NCBI GenBank assembly: GCA_036346205.1
Contig: JARFJB010000390.1
Coordinates: forward strand, 62,001-126,000
Length of the DNA stretch: 64,000 nt
Direction: 5' to 3'
Source of the DNA: Vesta saturnalis
Taxonomy: Eukaryota; Arthropoda; Insecta; Coleoptera; Lampyridae
Under the pieces are notes generated by a model, which had not been told where the DNA came from, searched no databases, and saw only the letters and a program-made list of their open reading frames with translations. This document shows, piece after piece, positions 54,941-64,000 of the stretch (positions within the stretch are counted from its first letter, which is position 1; each line of letters opens with the position of its first letter). The position numbers and the translations under genes are program-made.

Positions 54941-56830
54941 TTTCCCGGCTTCGTTTTTAAAGTCAGTAAAATGGCTGTGCATATTTGAGATAAAGTTGCT
55001 TATGCTATCATACAGTGTTACTACAGTAGATATAGAATCCTTAGATTTACTAACAGAGTTCATTCTGATTAAATTCTGTCCCAAATACACATTAATAGCA
55101 CAAATTCGAATCCGTCAATTTTATTGAATAATGCGCCTGCTTCGACTCGAGAAATTGATTTTTCGGTTGGAGTTGTGGCAAGTTCCTTCAACGCCGTTTT
55201 AATGTCAGTTAAATTTTCTTTCAGGGCTCTAACAGCATCAGATCGCGCAGACCATCTGGTATTAGATAAAGGTTTAATTGTTAAGTGTTTTTTCGTCATG
55301 CAGCTTTCAAGTATATTCCACCTGTGAGTGGATGCGGAGAAAAAACATATAGTCTTGAATAATATTGAAAAACGCTGTTACCTCTATACTGCTTTCCGCT
55401 GCTGCATTTACAACCAAATTTGATGAGTGGGCTGCACATGGAACAAATTCCGTAGAAGATTACTGTTCTTTAATTAAGTTTTGAAGACCATTGTAAGAAC
55501 CGACCATATTCGCCGCGTTGTCGTAACTCTGGCCCCGACAGTTTTGAATAACAATTTTTATTTCGCTAAAATAGCTTGAAATTACCTGTTCCTAATTTCT
55601 TGCTGTATTGGATGTGATGGAAATAAAGTTAAGGAAACGTTCGTTAATTTTACCCTTTAATACACATCGCACAATAACGGTTAATTGATCTATGTGTGCA
55701 ATGCCATGCGTAGAGTCTACAATCAAAGCAAAATATGTTGCTTCTTTTAGTTCTTCCAGTATTTTATTTGTTATTGATCGCCGATGAGAATAATAAACTC
55801 ATCGCAAATAATAGATGACAAATAGTGGACATCCCTTTCCCAAGTTTACGTATTTAAGTGATTTCGTAAAAGGATCAAACTCAGCCAGATACTGTAGTGC
55901 GCCAATAAAGTTGCCGCTGTGTTCTTTGTTGAACGTTTCACTTTTTCCACGAAATGCCAGTCCATGGGATGCTAAATACTTCACGGTAGCAACAACTCGC
56001 TTCAAAATTTGTCTCAATACAATCGCTCAGACTTTTCGCCTTCAATAACGGCTGTATCTATACGTCCTTCACTCCTACTGCTTGAAATAAATACACGTAT
56101 CGATGAAATGTGATCCACAGAATTTTCATGTTCTGCTAATATTTTTGAAATATTTTTCCAGTTATTTGTGCCTTTTGATAATTTCGTTTCTTTTCGTGAA
56201 AATAGTTTTCAAATGTAGCAATATGCCATTTTATTGGTTTCTATCTAAACAAACCATTCTCCAAGCAATTTTTCTCCATTCTTATTATAATAAGTTTTTG
56301 TTATGAACGAATAATAATTTCTCTATTCTTATTCACCCTAATACATGCATTCGTAGTTAAGGACCTATGCACTATTCGTGATCCTTCTTTGTATGTCGTT
56401 CTTGAGGATTCCAATGACCCAAATACTGCCGGTGGTTTACATCGTACATAATAGTTTTCCATGACTGCGGTGATTGTTTGGGGCCAAAGAGTAATGTCTC
56501 TACGGAATACACAAACGCTATCCATGGTATCGGTACGAACCTCTTCTTGTATTTCGCTAATAACTGATGTGTCATCCGTCTCTGTAGCACACGTATGGAT
56601 GCATCAGTATTTGAACCACAAACACTTTCGTCACCCGCAAAATGTTTTTTAGAAGTTTCTGAATCACAATTACGCGCAACAGAAAATAAGTTAGAACTAC
56701 CCGCACTTTCGTTATTCGCACATTGTTTTTTAGATGTTAGCAAAAATGATGTAAGTGTTAATTTCATCTTCTTCTGTTCAAATTTTCGTTTCTACCGTCT
56801 TTTTCGTTTTTCGCCACCACTGGCGTGTTT

Positions 56831-57114
56831 ATACGACATTACTATTTGCTTGGTACCAGTAGATGTAATCTAATACCAATTACCTATTGTAACATCAACT
56901 TATTTACGTGATTATTTATAACAGATTCGGATTTATTTATCACTTAATCGCAATTACATTTATAACACTTAAAACCGAGTGCGAAATTCATTAAAAATGT
57001 ATTACAACATCGATATTAAGACTACCTCCTCAACACACTTCACGTTATGCTTATAAAGCAAATGTAAAACGTGAGTAGTAGACAGACACTAGACGCCATC
57101 TTAGATTTTGACGT
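56831..57114. other. Link region, no gene seen
   Basis: AT-rich sequence between the outer hAT start and the tandem repeat region. It probably holds the right end of the outer hAT. Confidence 0.3.
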
Positions 57115-57500
57115 CACAAGACCGCCCACGTGGGGGACCGCATTTTCCACCCTTATTTTTACTCGCTCACGTGTAGGACGTATATTTACACCCCTATTTT
57201 TTTTCCACCCCCGTGTGCGACCGTATTTTCCACCCTTTTCTTTTCGGAGGCCCTTTTCAACCCTAATTATTTTTACCCGCTCACGTGGGAGACCGTATTT
57301 TCAACCCTTTCTTTTCGAAGGCCCTTTTTTCAACCCTAATTATTTTTACTTTCGCACGTGTAGGACGTGTTTTTCACCCCTATTTTATGACAGCTCACGT
57401 ATAGGACACGTATTTTCTACCTTATGGTGTATTTTCTACCTTATGGTTATGGGTCAACCCTAATTAGAGCCTTTCTGTACTTACGCACGTGGGGGTCTTG
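57115..57500. repeat. Degenerate tandem repeat with CACGTG-like cores
   Basis: About seven imperfect units of 40-80 bp share the pattern CACGTG(G/T)(A/G)GG, ACCGTATTTTC or ACGTATTT, CACCC, CTAATTATTTTT. CACGTG or a one-base variant occurs near 57126, 57167, 57208, 57277, 57354, 57393 and 57484. Open frames here (57071-57463) are by-products of the repeat. Confidence 0.8.
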
Positions 57501-58150
57501 GCACTGGGGCTAAACCTGGAGCAGGCCCTGGACTTGGACTTGGGGTTGATCTTGGGGCTATTTTTATGGTCATCTTCAACCTTAATTAAATACCTTTTTG
57601 TCAGCAATTTTTGTTGGTGTTATTTTATGGTTTTCTTTTCCTTTTGGCTGTATTTAAGGCTTAGGGCCGAACTGGGGGGGCTGGTCTTGGTCTGGCTTAG
57701 GGTTGTGTTTAGGGTTATTTCTAGTAATTATTTTGTAGATCATTTTTATTGTTTTCTCAGCTCAGACATTCTGATTGGATTTGTATTAGGCCTTTTCAAT
57801 GATTTTAATTTGACCTTCGGCTAAAAAAAGGTACATGTGAATTTACGTGTATTGGTTTATGTCTATTATGCTAAGAAAAAATGTTATTAAAGGTGTTTCT
57901 ATTAATGCTCATTTGTAGTCTGCGTGTTTTATATACGAAATCTTACAACAGCTGTTTTCTACCTTGAGAAACAGTATTGAACATATTATATGTAATTTTA
58001 AATGAATTTATACAAACTTTTTCAGTGCCGTTATTAACAGGCAATCAATAATTAATGTTCTGATATAAATAGCTGCTTTTTGATTTTACAATGTAATTTG
58101 TAATAGGATTTTTATTATAAACGAATGTATAATTAGCTTTAAAAACGTTA
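57501..58150. other. Region without a recognised gene
   Basis: A G/T-rich stretch (57490-57720) with repeated CTTGGGGCT-like words is followed by AT-rich sequence. The open frame 57489-57824 is Leu-rich and low in complexity; I see no reason to call it a gene. Confidence 0.4.
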
Positions 58151-58160
58151 TTACCGGGGA

Positions 58161-58583
58161 GTGGTACAGGCCCGACTAGAACGACAGCAACGACTGTTCA
58201 TTGAAAGCGATATCGCCCTCGAGCGGCATGAGAGAGCTGTGCGCAGTCTTTCTAATCATGGAGACGAAGTACAGCACAACAACACCACCACCACCACCAG
58301 AACTGTCACCGCCACCACTACAACACCTGGAAGAGGAATGCAACGCTATTCAAAGTGTAAGAGAAGGGTACAGCAACACCGCAAGAATACCAACACCATC
58401 ACCACTGCCAGGCCACCACCACAATCATCAATTCTAATCGACCAAGCATCTTCGCAACCATCAACGTCATCTTTGCAACCCACCACCATGGCCATTCCAC
58501 CATCACCAGCTCTAATCGATCTAAACAAACATCAACGCCATCGTCGTTGCAGGCCACAACCGCCACTACTATTCAACCGCTGA
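58161..58583 (+). CDS. Unrecognised ORF, Arg/Gln-rich start and Thr/Pro-rich body
   Basis: A 140-codon open frame in a GC-richer block (58150-58800). It begins VQARLERQQRLFIESDIALE, likely a charged helix with ERHERAVRSL, then becomes Thr-, His-, Pro- and Gln-rich because of CAC/ACC trinucleotide runs (58270-58560). A second frame (58201-58437) is also open. The charged helical start could come from a gag-like or accessory protein of the neighbouring Polinton-type element, or the whole ORF may be a composition artefact. I do not recognise the family. Confidence 0.25.
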   Translation: MVQARLERQQRLFIESDIALERHERAVRSLSNHGDEVQHNNTTTTTRTVTATTTTPGRGMQRYSKCKRRVQQHRKNTNTITTARPPPQSSILIDQASSQPSTSSLQPTTMAIPPSPALIDLNKHQRHRRCRPQPPLLFNR

Positions 58584-58891
58584 GCTACTACGAGGCTATC
58601 TTACCCGCAGCATCGGTCAACGGGAAGAAAGGCTGCATGTCCATTGCCGACGCCAAGACCACCACCGCCATCACTGCTACTCCACTGCCGTCGCTTACCT
58701 ACCTCGAAGGTGTGCCGACTGGTATTTTGGCTGAGGGGCCTCTATATTAGAGGCAATCCTTACGGCCCCCAGAGGATCATGGTCCTACACGCAGGGTGAG
58801 CATGTGACGAAAGATCTTGATGATATCCTAGCAAAGCTAACCTACATAAATTAAAATAAAAGAATTCTTTCTGTTTATCTGTTTTTACTAT

Positions 58892-61800
58892 TTATTCCTT
58901 ATACCCAAATGGAAGAGTATCAAAGTTCACAATTCTTCGTCGCTTAGAATAACTTATCCTATACTGTTTAGATTCTGGTCTACTTAATACATTGTAACAA
59001 CTATCTCTAACTATTTTTCTGTCATTATACACGAAAAGAGAGTCTTTACTATTGCTAAGCACCATGCCTTGCATCGCATCAAAGTTTATAACTCGTGAGT
59101 TTTTATAGTTTAAGGTAATGCCCTTCACTTTACACACTGATTTAATTGTCTGTTCACTGGTTGAAAACACATTATAACTATAGTTTTTAGGTCCTGCACT
59201 AACAAATTCGGCTATGTAACTTCCTTCACCGTACGTCTCCAGCTCGTCGGTCATATGGCCAAGGAAATCTCCGCAATCTGGATTCCAGTCGTCGGGTTTA
59301 GCGACAAATATGACACTGTCTGTGTCGTAATACAGAACATGGCGGTCTAGTTTCTCCAAGTAACTATATAATTCTAAACGTGCATGAGCTGTCGTGTATG
59401 CGGCTATGGACACATTAATAGTTTTTTGTGATTCACCTTCACCCTCAGGTCTATCCCAATTTACCATTACTACATTATCATTAATAGGTATTATAGATTG
59501 CACCTGAACCAATGGATCGGTAAACAATTTGAAAAAGTCCTTTGGTTCAGATACAATACTGCACTGGATTAAATTTTCGCGCTGGTCAAACTTATCCCAA
59601 AAAGAACTCAGCATTAGTTTAGCCAGGTACCCTAAACCGGGATTTTTCTTAATATTATCTGCCTCTAGTCGAATCCCCTCTTTCTCGTAATACTCCATGA
59701 CGTAACTCAATTTCGTGGATTCTGACGTGCAATGGCTAGGCCACCCTGAACATTCTTGCTTAAGTTTTAAGAAATTATCGATGTACCCGCTAAATAACCC
59801 TCCCTGTTTAGTCGCTTTATTATGGTTTATACTGGTTACCTCATACTCCCAAACTTCAAAAACAGTTTTTAAGATAGCCTTGCGCAGCTCGTCAGCTACA
59901 ATTGATCCAACGAAACTGCGCTCCTCAACACCGCAAGTCCTACACAACACAAACATCAACTTGCCGTGCATTTTAACGGTAAAACAGATGATAGAGGTTA
60001 GAGTGGCAGTACTCGACATTTAACTAAACCCTCCACCGTGTCCAATGAAATGTTCTTACAATCTAAACCTACATGAATTTTCCGATGACCTACAGGATAT
60101 TTACAGTATTTATTGACATAAGGATATAGCACACGTCGTAATACATTATTTTCTCGCTAACGCCGTCACATTCATGATAAAGCTTGCTAGCATTAGTGCG
60201 ACCTCCGTAAAACGCATCACGTGGGTTTAAGGGTTCGTCATCTTGATTACCTAGACTGAATAAACGCTCTCAATTCGTCGTTAGCAAGTATTTGTTTTTT
60301 AAACTCACGTTCGCGCATCTCCACTAAATGATACCCGCACTCGCGTATAAATTGAGACCGTGCCACCGTGTTTTCGGTACGGGCGAGCATGGAAGTACTT
60401 ACACCGAGCTTAGGATCCATGTTGGCCTGATTAGGGAAACATTCCTCGCAACCGTGCCAGTAACAACCAAGAAATTCAAAAACGGTATTTGATTCAGCAC
60501 AATACCTTAACCTTAACACCTTCAGGTGTTCTAAACTCGCGAGTTTTCCCGGCGTGCTGTATGCTCACTTGTTGTGAATGCTCCACCCAACGTAACCATT
60601 CTATTGCTACTTTTGATTGGTTGTCGGCACGTCTATAATCACCTTTTGGAATGAGCCCTATAGTGTTTTCTTTGAGGAAACGTCTACGAAACACTTTCTT
60701 ACAGGCACTAGCAATAGTGGTGGCCTCCTTAAACGGATCGACTTTATTTTGAGTCGTGAAGGTGGACCAGAAACTAATACAACCTTTAACGAAGATCTTA
60801 ACATCCAGCAGGCAATATTTCACAATATCCTCGCTCATCTTAAAAACATAATTACTCTGGGCCGCGTGCCAATCTAAAAGTTTTTGCCGATCATTCACCG
60901 AAATCTGATAATAATATTCAAGTGATGGCAATGGACCCTCGTAATTCTGATTCTCGGATGTGTTGAAGAGATATGGGAAATAACCTTTGGACTCGGGGAA
61001 ATTGAAGGTTTTCGGAAATGCTGAGAGCGGTGACGGGATAAAATTAAGGGAGTCAATGAACCTGATATCGTCGCATTGAATAGAAATTAATTTTAAACCG
61101 TTGCAGATGAGTTTAGGTTTCCATTGATTATTCGTAGCTAGCATGCACCTGAGCACAAAACACCCATCGTACCCCATTCATGTTATGTGCGATGCATGTA
61201 ACTTTAAATTTTCGCGCTCTCTCGGCAACATATGACAGAAACGATTCAACAGGGTTTTTTCTGAAAATGTGCACTCTTTCGCTACACATCGAGCATCGCT
61301 CATCTAAATCATCGATGTGTTGAATGCAAGTGGAACAAACATTCGCGGCCACGCATAGATTGGGCTCACGCAGAAATCTATCATTCGTTCCCTCACACAC
61401 CTTCTCTTGCATACACTCCAGATCGTAAAAGATAAACATAGATGGTTTACCATTAGTACTGTCACGTCGAGCCTTGTTAACGGCCATGTAGCAGAGATGA
61501 CCGATAGGTTTTTGATTCTGACACGTGGAGCAGTATCTGTATCCGCATCTATGTTTACCCTTTACTTCACTGGTTTTGAGACACTTTAAACATCTACGCA
61601 GTTTTTCACATAGTTTAGTATCCTTATGGGTTTTAAGACATTCTACACCGTAAAAAATCTCCTGCAATCATTGCAAACAATTTTAGGATTTTCAATAGAG
61701 CAAGACGGTTTTTGATGACACGCTGGGCACTGGTACATACATTTCATGTGATCTTTTTTGCCATTATAACGTTTTTTGCATTGCTCGCAGTAATAACCGC

Positions 61801-63057
61801 AGGTAAATGCTGATGTGAGACTGATAATGACATTATAATGCTCGTCTTCTAATATTAAATTTAAAACTACCCTACCCGGTTCCCTAGGACCTTCAAAATA
61901 AACTGCATCACCTATGCGCGAATTATAAACTACAATGGTATATGAAGCTAAATGATTTTGAAATGCCTGAATATGCTCGTAACTACCGCCTTGACTAAGA
62001 TCTACCCCACTGTTCTGGCAAAGTTGTACAGCTCGTTCTTGAAGTAAGGGATAATCCAAAACCATACTACTACGCAGTGTATCGTTACTTCGAAATGCAA
62101 TAGCTATGACTAGAGCGCGATTATTTTCGTTAATTGTTGATGATACAACAATGATACCGCGTTTTTTTGGCTTTACAAAAGTCCTCAAATGTTAACCCTG
62201 TCAAGTTTTTGCGCCCATAGCCTACAGGTACCGACACTCTATCCACATTTAAAACTAACAAGTCACTGGAGAAAACACTAGCATTGCTCTGCATTACCTT
62301 TTCCAGCAGCGACATTATCACTTTCACCGACAACTGGTCCACTCTTCTAAATGAAATGCCAATTGGCTTGTCTGGGAAATTTGGATTTCTTAGCGTGATA
62401 CCGACACGATCTGAAGGAGCCGCATCCTTCATTATGTATGAATACAACTCCTCAAATGCACTCTGTAAAAGATATGTATTAGATAAATTTTTGGTAAATG
62501 GTTTATTTTACCTGTAGCCATGTTAAGGGGTTATCCTTGCACGTCTCGTCATTGAAGTTAAACCGTAGCGTTTTACACGTTGTATTAAATTTTTTAATAA
62601 ATTTAGTGTTCGATTCTCCCACTATATTAATATGATTGAAACCTGAGGATGGTCCGGCCTGTTGCTGGGAACCTGAGCCCAATTGGTCTTGTATCTGTAA
62701 TGTACACATTCAGTAAGCGAAACAATAGAAAATTAGAAAAGACATACCGTTATCAAATCCTCCGCATCTCTAGTTTCCATCATCTCATCATCGTCAAACA
62801 CATCATCCATATTTATTTGAGCAGAGCTATAAAAAAGATAATTAAAATCTTAAAAAATAAAAACAATCATATACTTACATTCCACCAATTCGTTGTACAG
62901 CTTTCACAAAATCATTATAAACATCTACCGAATCGATAGTGTCATTTTCACACAACATTTTATAAGTGATGATATTGTATGCGTTTTTCAAACCCTCGTC
63001 GGTTAACGCATCAGTCCTGAATAAATCCAAAATCTGATTAACAGTTAAAGATTCCAT
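58892..63057 (-). pseudogene. Protein-primed family B DNA polymerase (Maverick/Polinton type), broken
   Basis: From ATG 63055-63057 three introns with GT...AG ends are visible (62878-62827, 62747-62695, 62511-62463). The middle contains Cys-rich zinc-binding pairs (about 61810-61560). Exonuclease motifs are FIFYDLEC (about 61430), HNMNG then YDG split by a frameshift (about 61165), and YCLLDVKIF (about 60815). In the polymerase part, motif A (YYDVC...YPYV, about 60120) has lost bases including the Ser-Leu codons, motif B reads KLMLSSFWDKFDQ with altered key residues (about 59600), and motif C YYDTDSVIF is intact (about 59325). Frameshifts also occur near 62165, 61665, 60510 and 60245. It ends DTLPFGYKE at 58892. 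In Polintons and related viruses the enzyme copies the element from a protein primer. Confidence 0.85.
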
Positions 63058-63059
63058 AG

Positions 63060-63420
63060 CGATATGATGCTCTTCAAAACAGAACTAAATTAACTAAACC
63101 AAGCGCACGCTTCTATAGCATTCTTTCAGATCCCGAGGCTAACTTTAAGGCTATCTTCAAAACCTATGATTAACTAACTTCAAGGCCAACTTGTTTCTCA
63201 TAGTTAACAATTTTCTCAAGGTAGAATAAGTATGCTGTTGTAAAATATGTTTCATAACTAACTTCAAAGCTAACTTCAAGGCCAACTTGTTTCTCAAGGT
63301 AAAATAAGCATGATATTTATCTTCGAATGACCTGAAGGTGAAGTTAGGTAATAACATAATTTGTACATACGAAGTAAAAATTGGCATAAAAGAAATGTAA
63401 TAATCTTAATTTTTTATTTT
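63060..63420. repeat. Short direct repeats upstream of the polymerase gene
   Basis: A unit containing CTAACTTCAAGGCCAACTTG and TTTCTCAAGGTA(A/G)AATAAG occurs twice (about 63173-63240 and 63262-63320), with further partial copies of CTAACTT(C/T)AA(A/G)GC around 63140 and 63255. The open frame 63157-63387 is a by-product of it. This region is where the polymerase promoter would lie. Confidence 0.65.
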
Positions 63421-64000
63421 AGCTAAGCGTTTTTATTATTCATTACGGTATAAACACTTATTGTTAAACTAGATCAGTCGTTTAACTTCATTGGAAAAAA
63501 TAATTTTTAATTAAAATGTAGAAAATACACTTAAAATCTAAGACCTTTTTATTTTTCATCATTTTTTATTACAGAACAGTCTGATAGTAATCTTTAAATA
63601 CACTTTTTTTTATTGTTATATTTCAGATTTTATATGGACATAATTAAAAAAGTTTATTCGGTCTGGACTGATCCTCATAATTAAGTTTTAAAATTAAAGG
63701 TGTTAATCATCTTTTTAATATCAAGGGCGTTCTTCTTTTAATTGTATGATGCAATTACAGAAGCCCACTAGATAAACATTTTCGAAATACTATCTGACGT
63801 GTTTTGATAACCTTGCAATTAGGAACAGCTGATAACTCCATTAAAATGAAGCGTTAATAACTTGATATGAGTTCGAGGTAAATAAAAATGCCGTGCCAAA
63901 CAATAGTGTTATAAACTAGTGGAGGTCGTTATTAATTCGTGTATAAGTTGAAGGTTGTGTAGGTAGAAGGTTACAACCGGTAATTAAAAAGAAAGTGTAA
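63421..64000. other. Right edge, no gene seen
   Basis: AT-rich sequence to the end of the window, with no coding frame, RNA gene or terminal repeat that I can support. If the polymerase belongs to a Polinton, the rest of that element may lie beyond the window. Confidence 0.4.

Larger units (their letters stand above)
51890..56830 (-). pseudogene. ZMYM1-like hAT transposase, interrupted by another hAT
   Basis: The minus strand from about 56800 reads an N-terminal Ser/Cys-rich part (56767 on), the TTF-type region with IPWIAFVYSVETLLFG and GHWNPQERH, VVATVKYLASHGLAFRG and GNFIGALQYLAEFDP (55990-55870). YFALIVDSTHGIAH follows (first catalytic Asp, about 55720), then GQSYDNAANMVGSYNGLQ (second Asp, about 55510) and LSNTRWSARSDAV (55270). 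After the inserted ZBED-hAT the last part continues at 52500 (EAFRMDVFLNVRDAII), with the dimerisation region containing SFSVLKLVKNYLRSTLSEQ (about 52080) to 51890. Stops and frameshifts are numerous. Confidence 0.8.

Noticed and set aside
57071..57463. 130-codon plus-strand ORF
   Set aside because: It lies wholly within the CACGTG tandem repeat, and its periodic composition reflects the repeat rather than a protein family.
58161..58583. LTR retrotransposon gag identification for the GC-rich ORF
   Set aside because: The charged start is suggestive, but no zinc knuckle, capsid motif or LTR is present; kept only as an unrecognised ORF.
63157..63387. Minus-strand ORF with repeated NKLALKL motif
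   Set aside because: It is produced by the short direct repeats at 63173-63320; no family features are present.

Overview
This is 64 kb of AT-rich eukaryotic DNA, most likely from an insect (possibly a beetle; the order is inferred only from the types of element present). No conventional single-copy host gene is recognisable. The window is built almost entirely of transposable elements, many nested in one another, on a background of a tandemly amplified C2H2 zinc-finger (ZF) locus. Nearly every reading frame is broken by stops or frameshifts. The exceptions are one ZF open reading frame (7857-8963, minus strand) and a few elements with only light damage.

Layout. 1-9848 and 15733-21505 are two copies of a segmental duplication. 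Each carries a PIF/Harbinger N-terminal exon, minus-strand ZF genes made of 84-bp finger repeats, and an old Harbinger remnant. Unit 1 also holds a private 5'-truncated LINE (1018-4078); unit 2 holds a private 518-bp terminal-inverted-repeat element (20403-20920). Between the units lie Harbinger A (9849-11290) and Harbinger B (about 11360-14600), the latter interrupted by a Tc1/mariner element (12222-13837). 22200-23600 is a DDE transposase pseudogene with the two-gene Harbinger C (23606-26349) placed directly beside or inside it.

26930-46600 holds an inverted pair of Tc1 fragments (28479-29270 and 35158-35577), a LINE 3' fragment, a mariner-type element with about 950-bp inverted repeats inserted in a TA microsatellite (30625-33741), piggyBac remnants, and two head-to-head tyrosine recombinase (Crypton-like) genes (36840-38789). 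Harbinger D follows, with its transposase (39060-40295) separated from its Myb-like gene (45850-46600) by a Penelope-like element carrying hammerhead-like motifs (40336-41963), a tRNA-containing fold-back (41999-42225) and a LINE (42480-45725).

46930-64000 holds a further decayed ZF array with a SINE inserted (47341-47660), a pogo/jerky-type element (48469-51374), a ZBED-type hAT nested in a ZMYM1-like hAT (51890-56830), a tandem repeat of CACGTG-bearing units (57115-57500), an unexplained plus-strand ORF (58161-58583), and a spliced but broken protein-primed family B DNA polymerase gene of Maverick/Polinton type (58892-63057).

The genes do not form a pathway. The common logic is mobility: transposases with their terminal repeats, Harbinger Myb-like partner proteins, and retroelement endonuclease and reverse transcriptase modules. 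The points most worth following up are the paired tyrosine recombinases with repeated palindromic motifs at their flanks, the very long inverted repeats that run into a transposase coding region, the Penelope-like arms with ribozyme-like cores, and the recently homogenised ZF array. All assignments come from reading motifs by eye; no database search was run.
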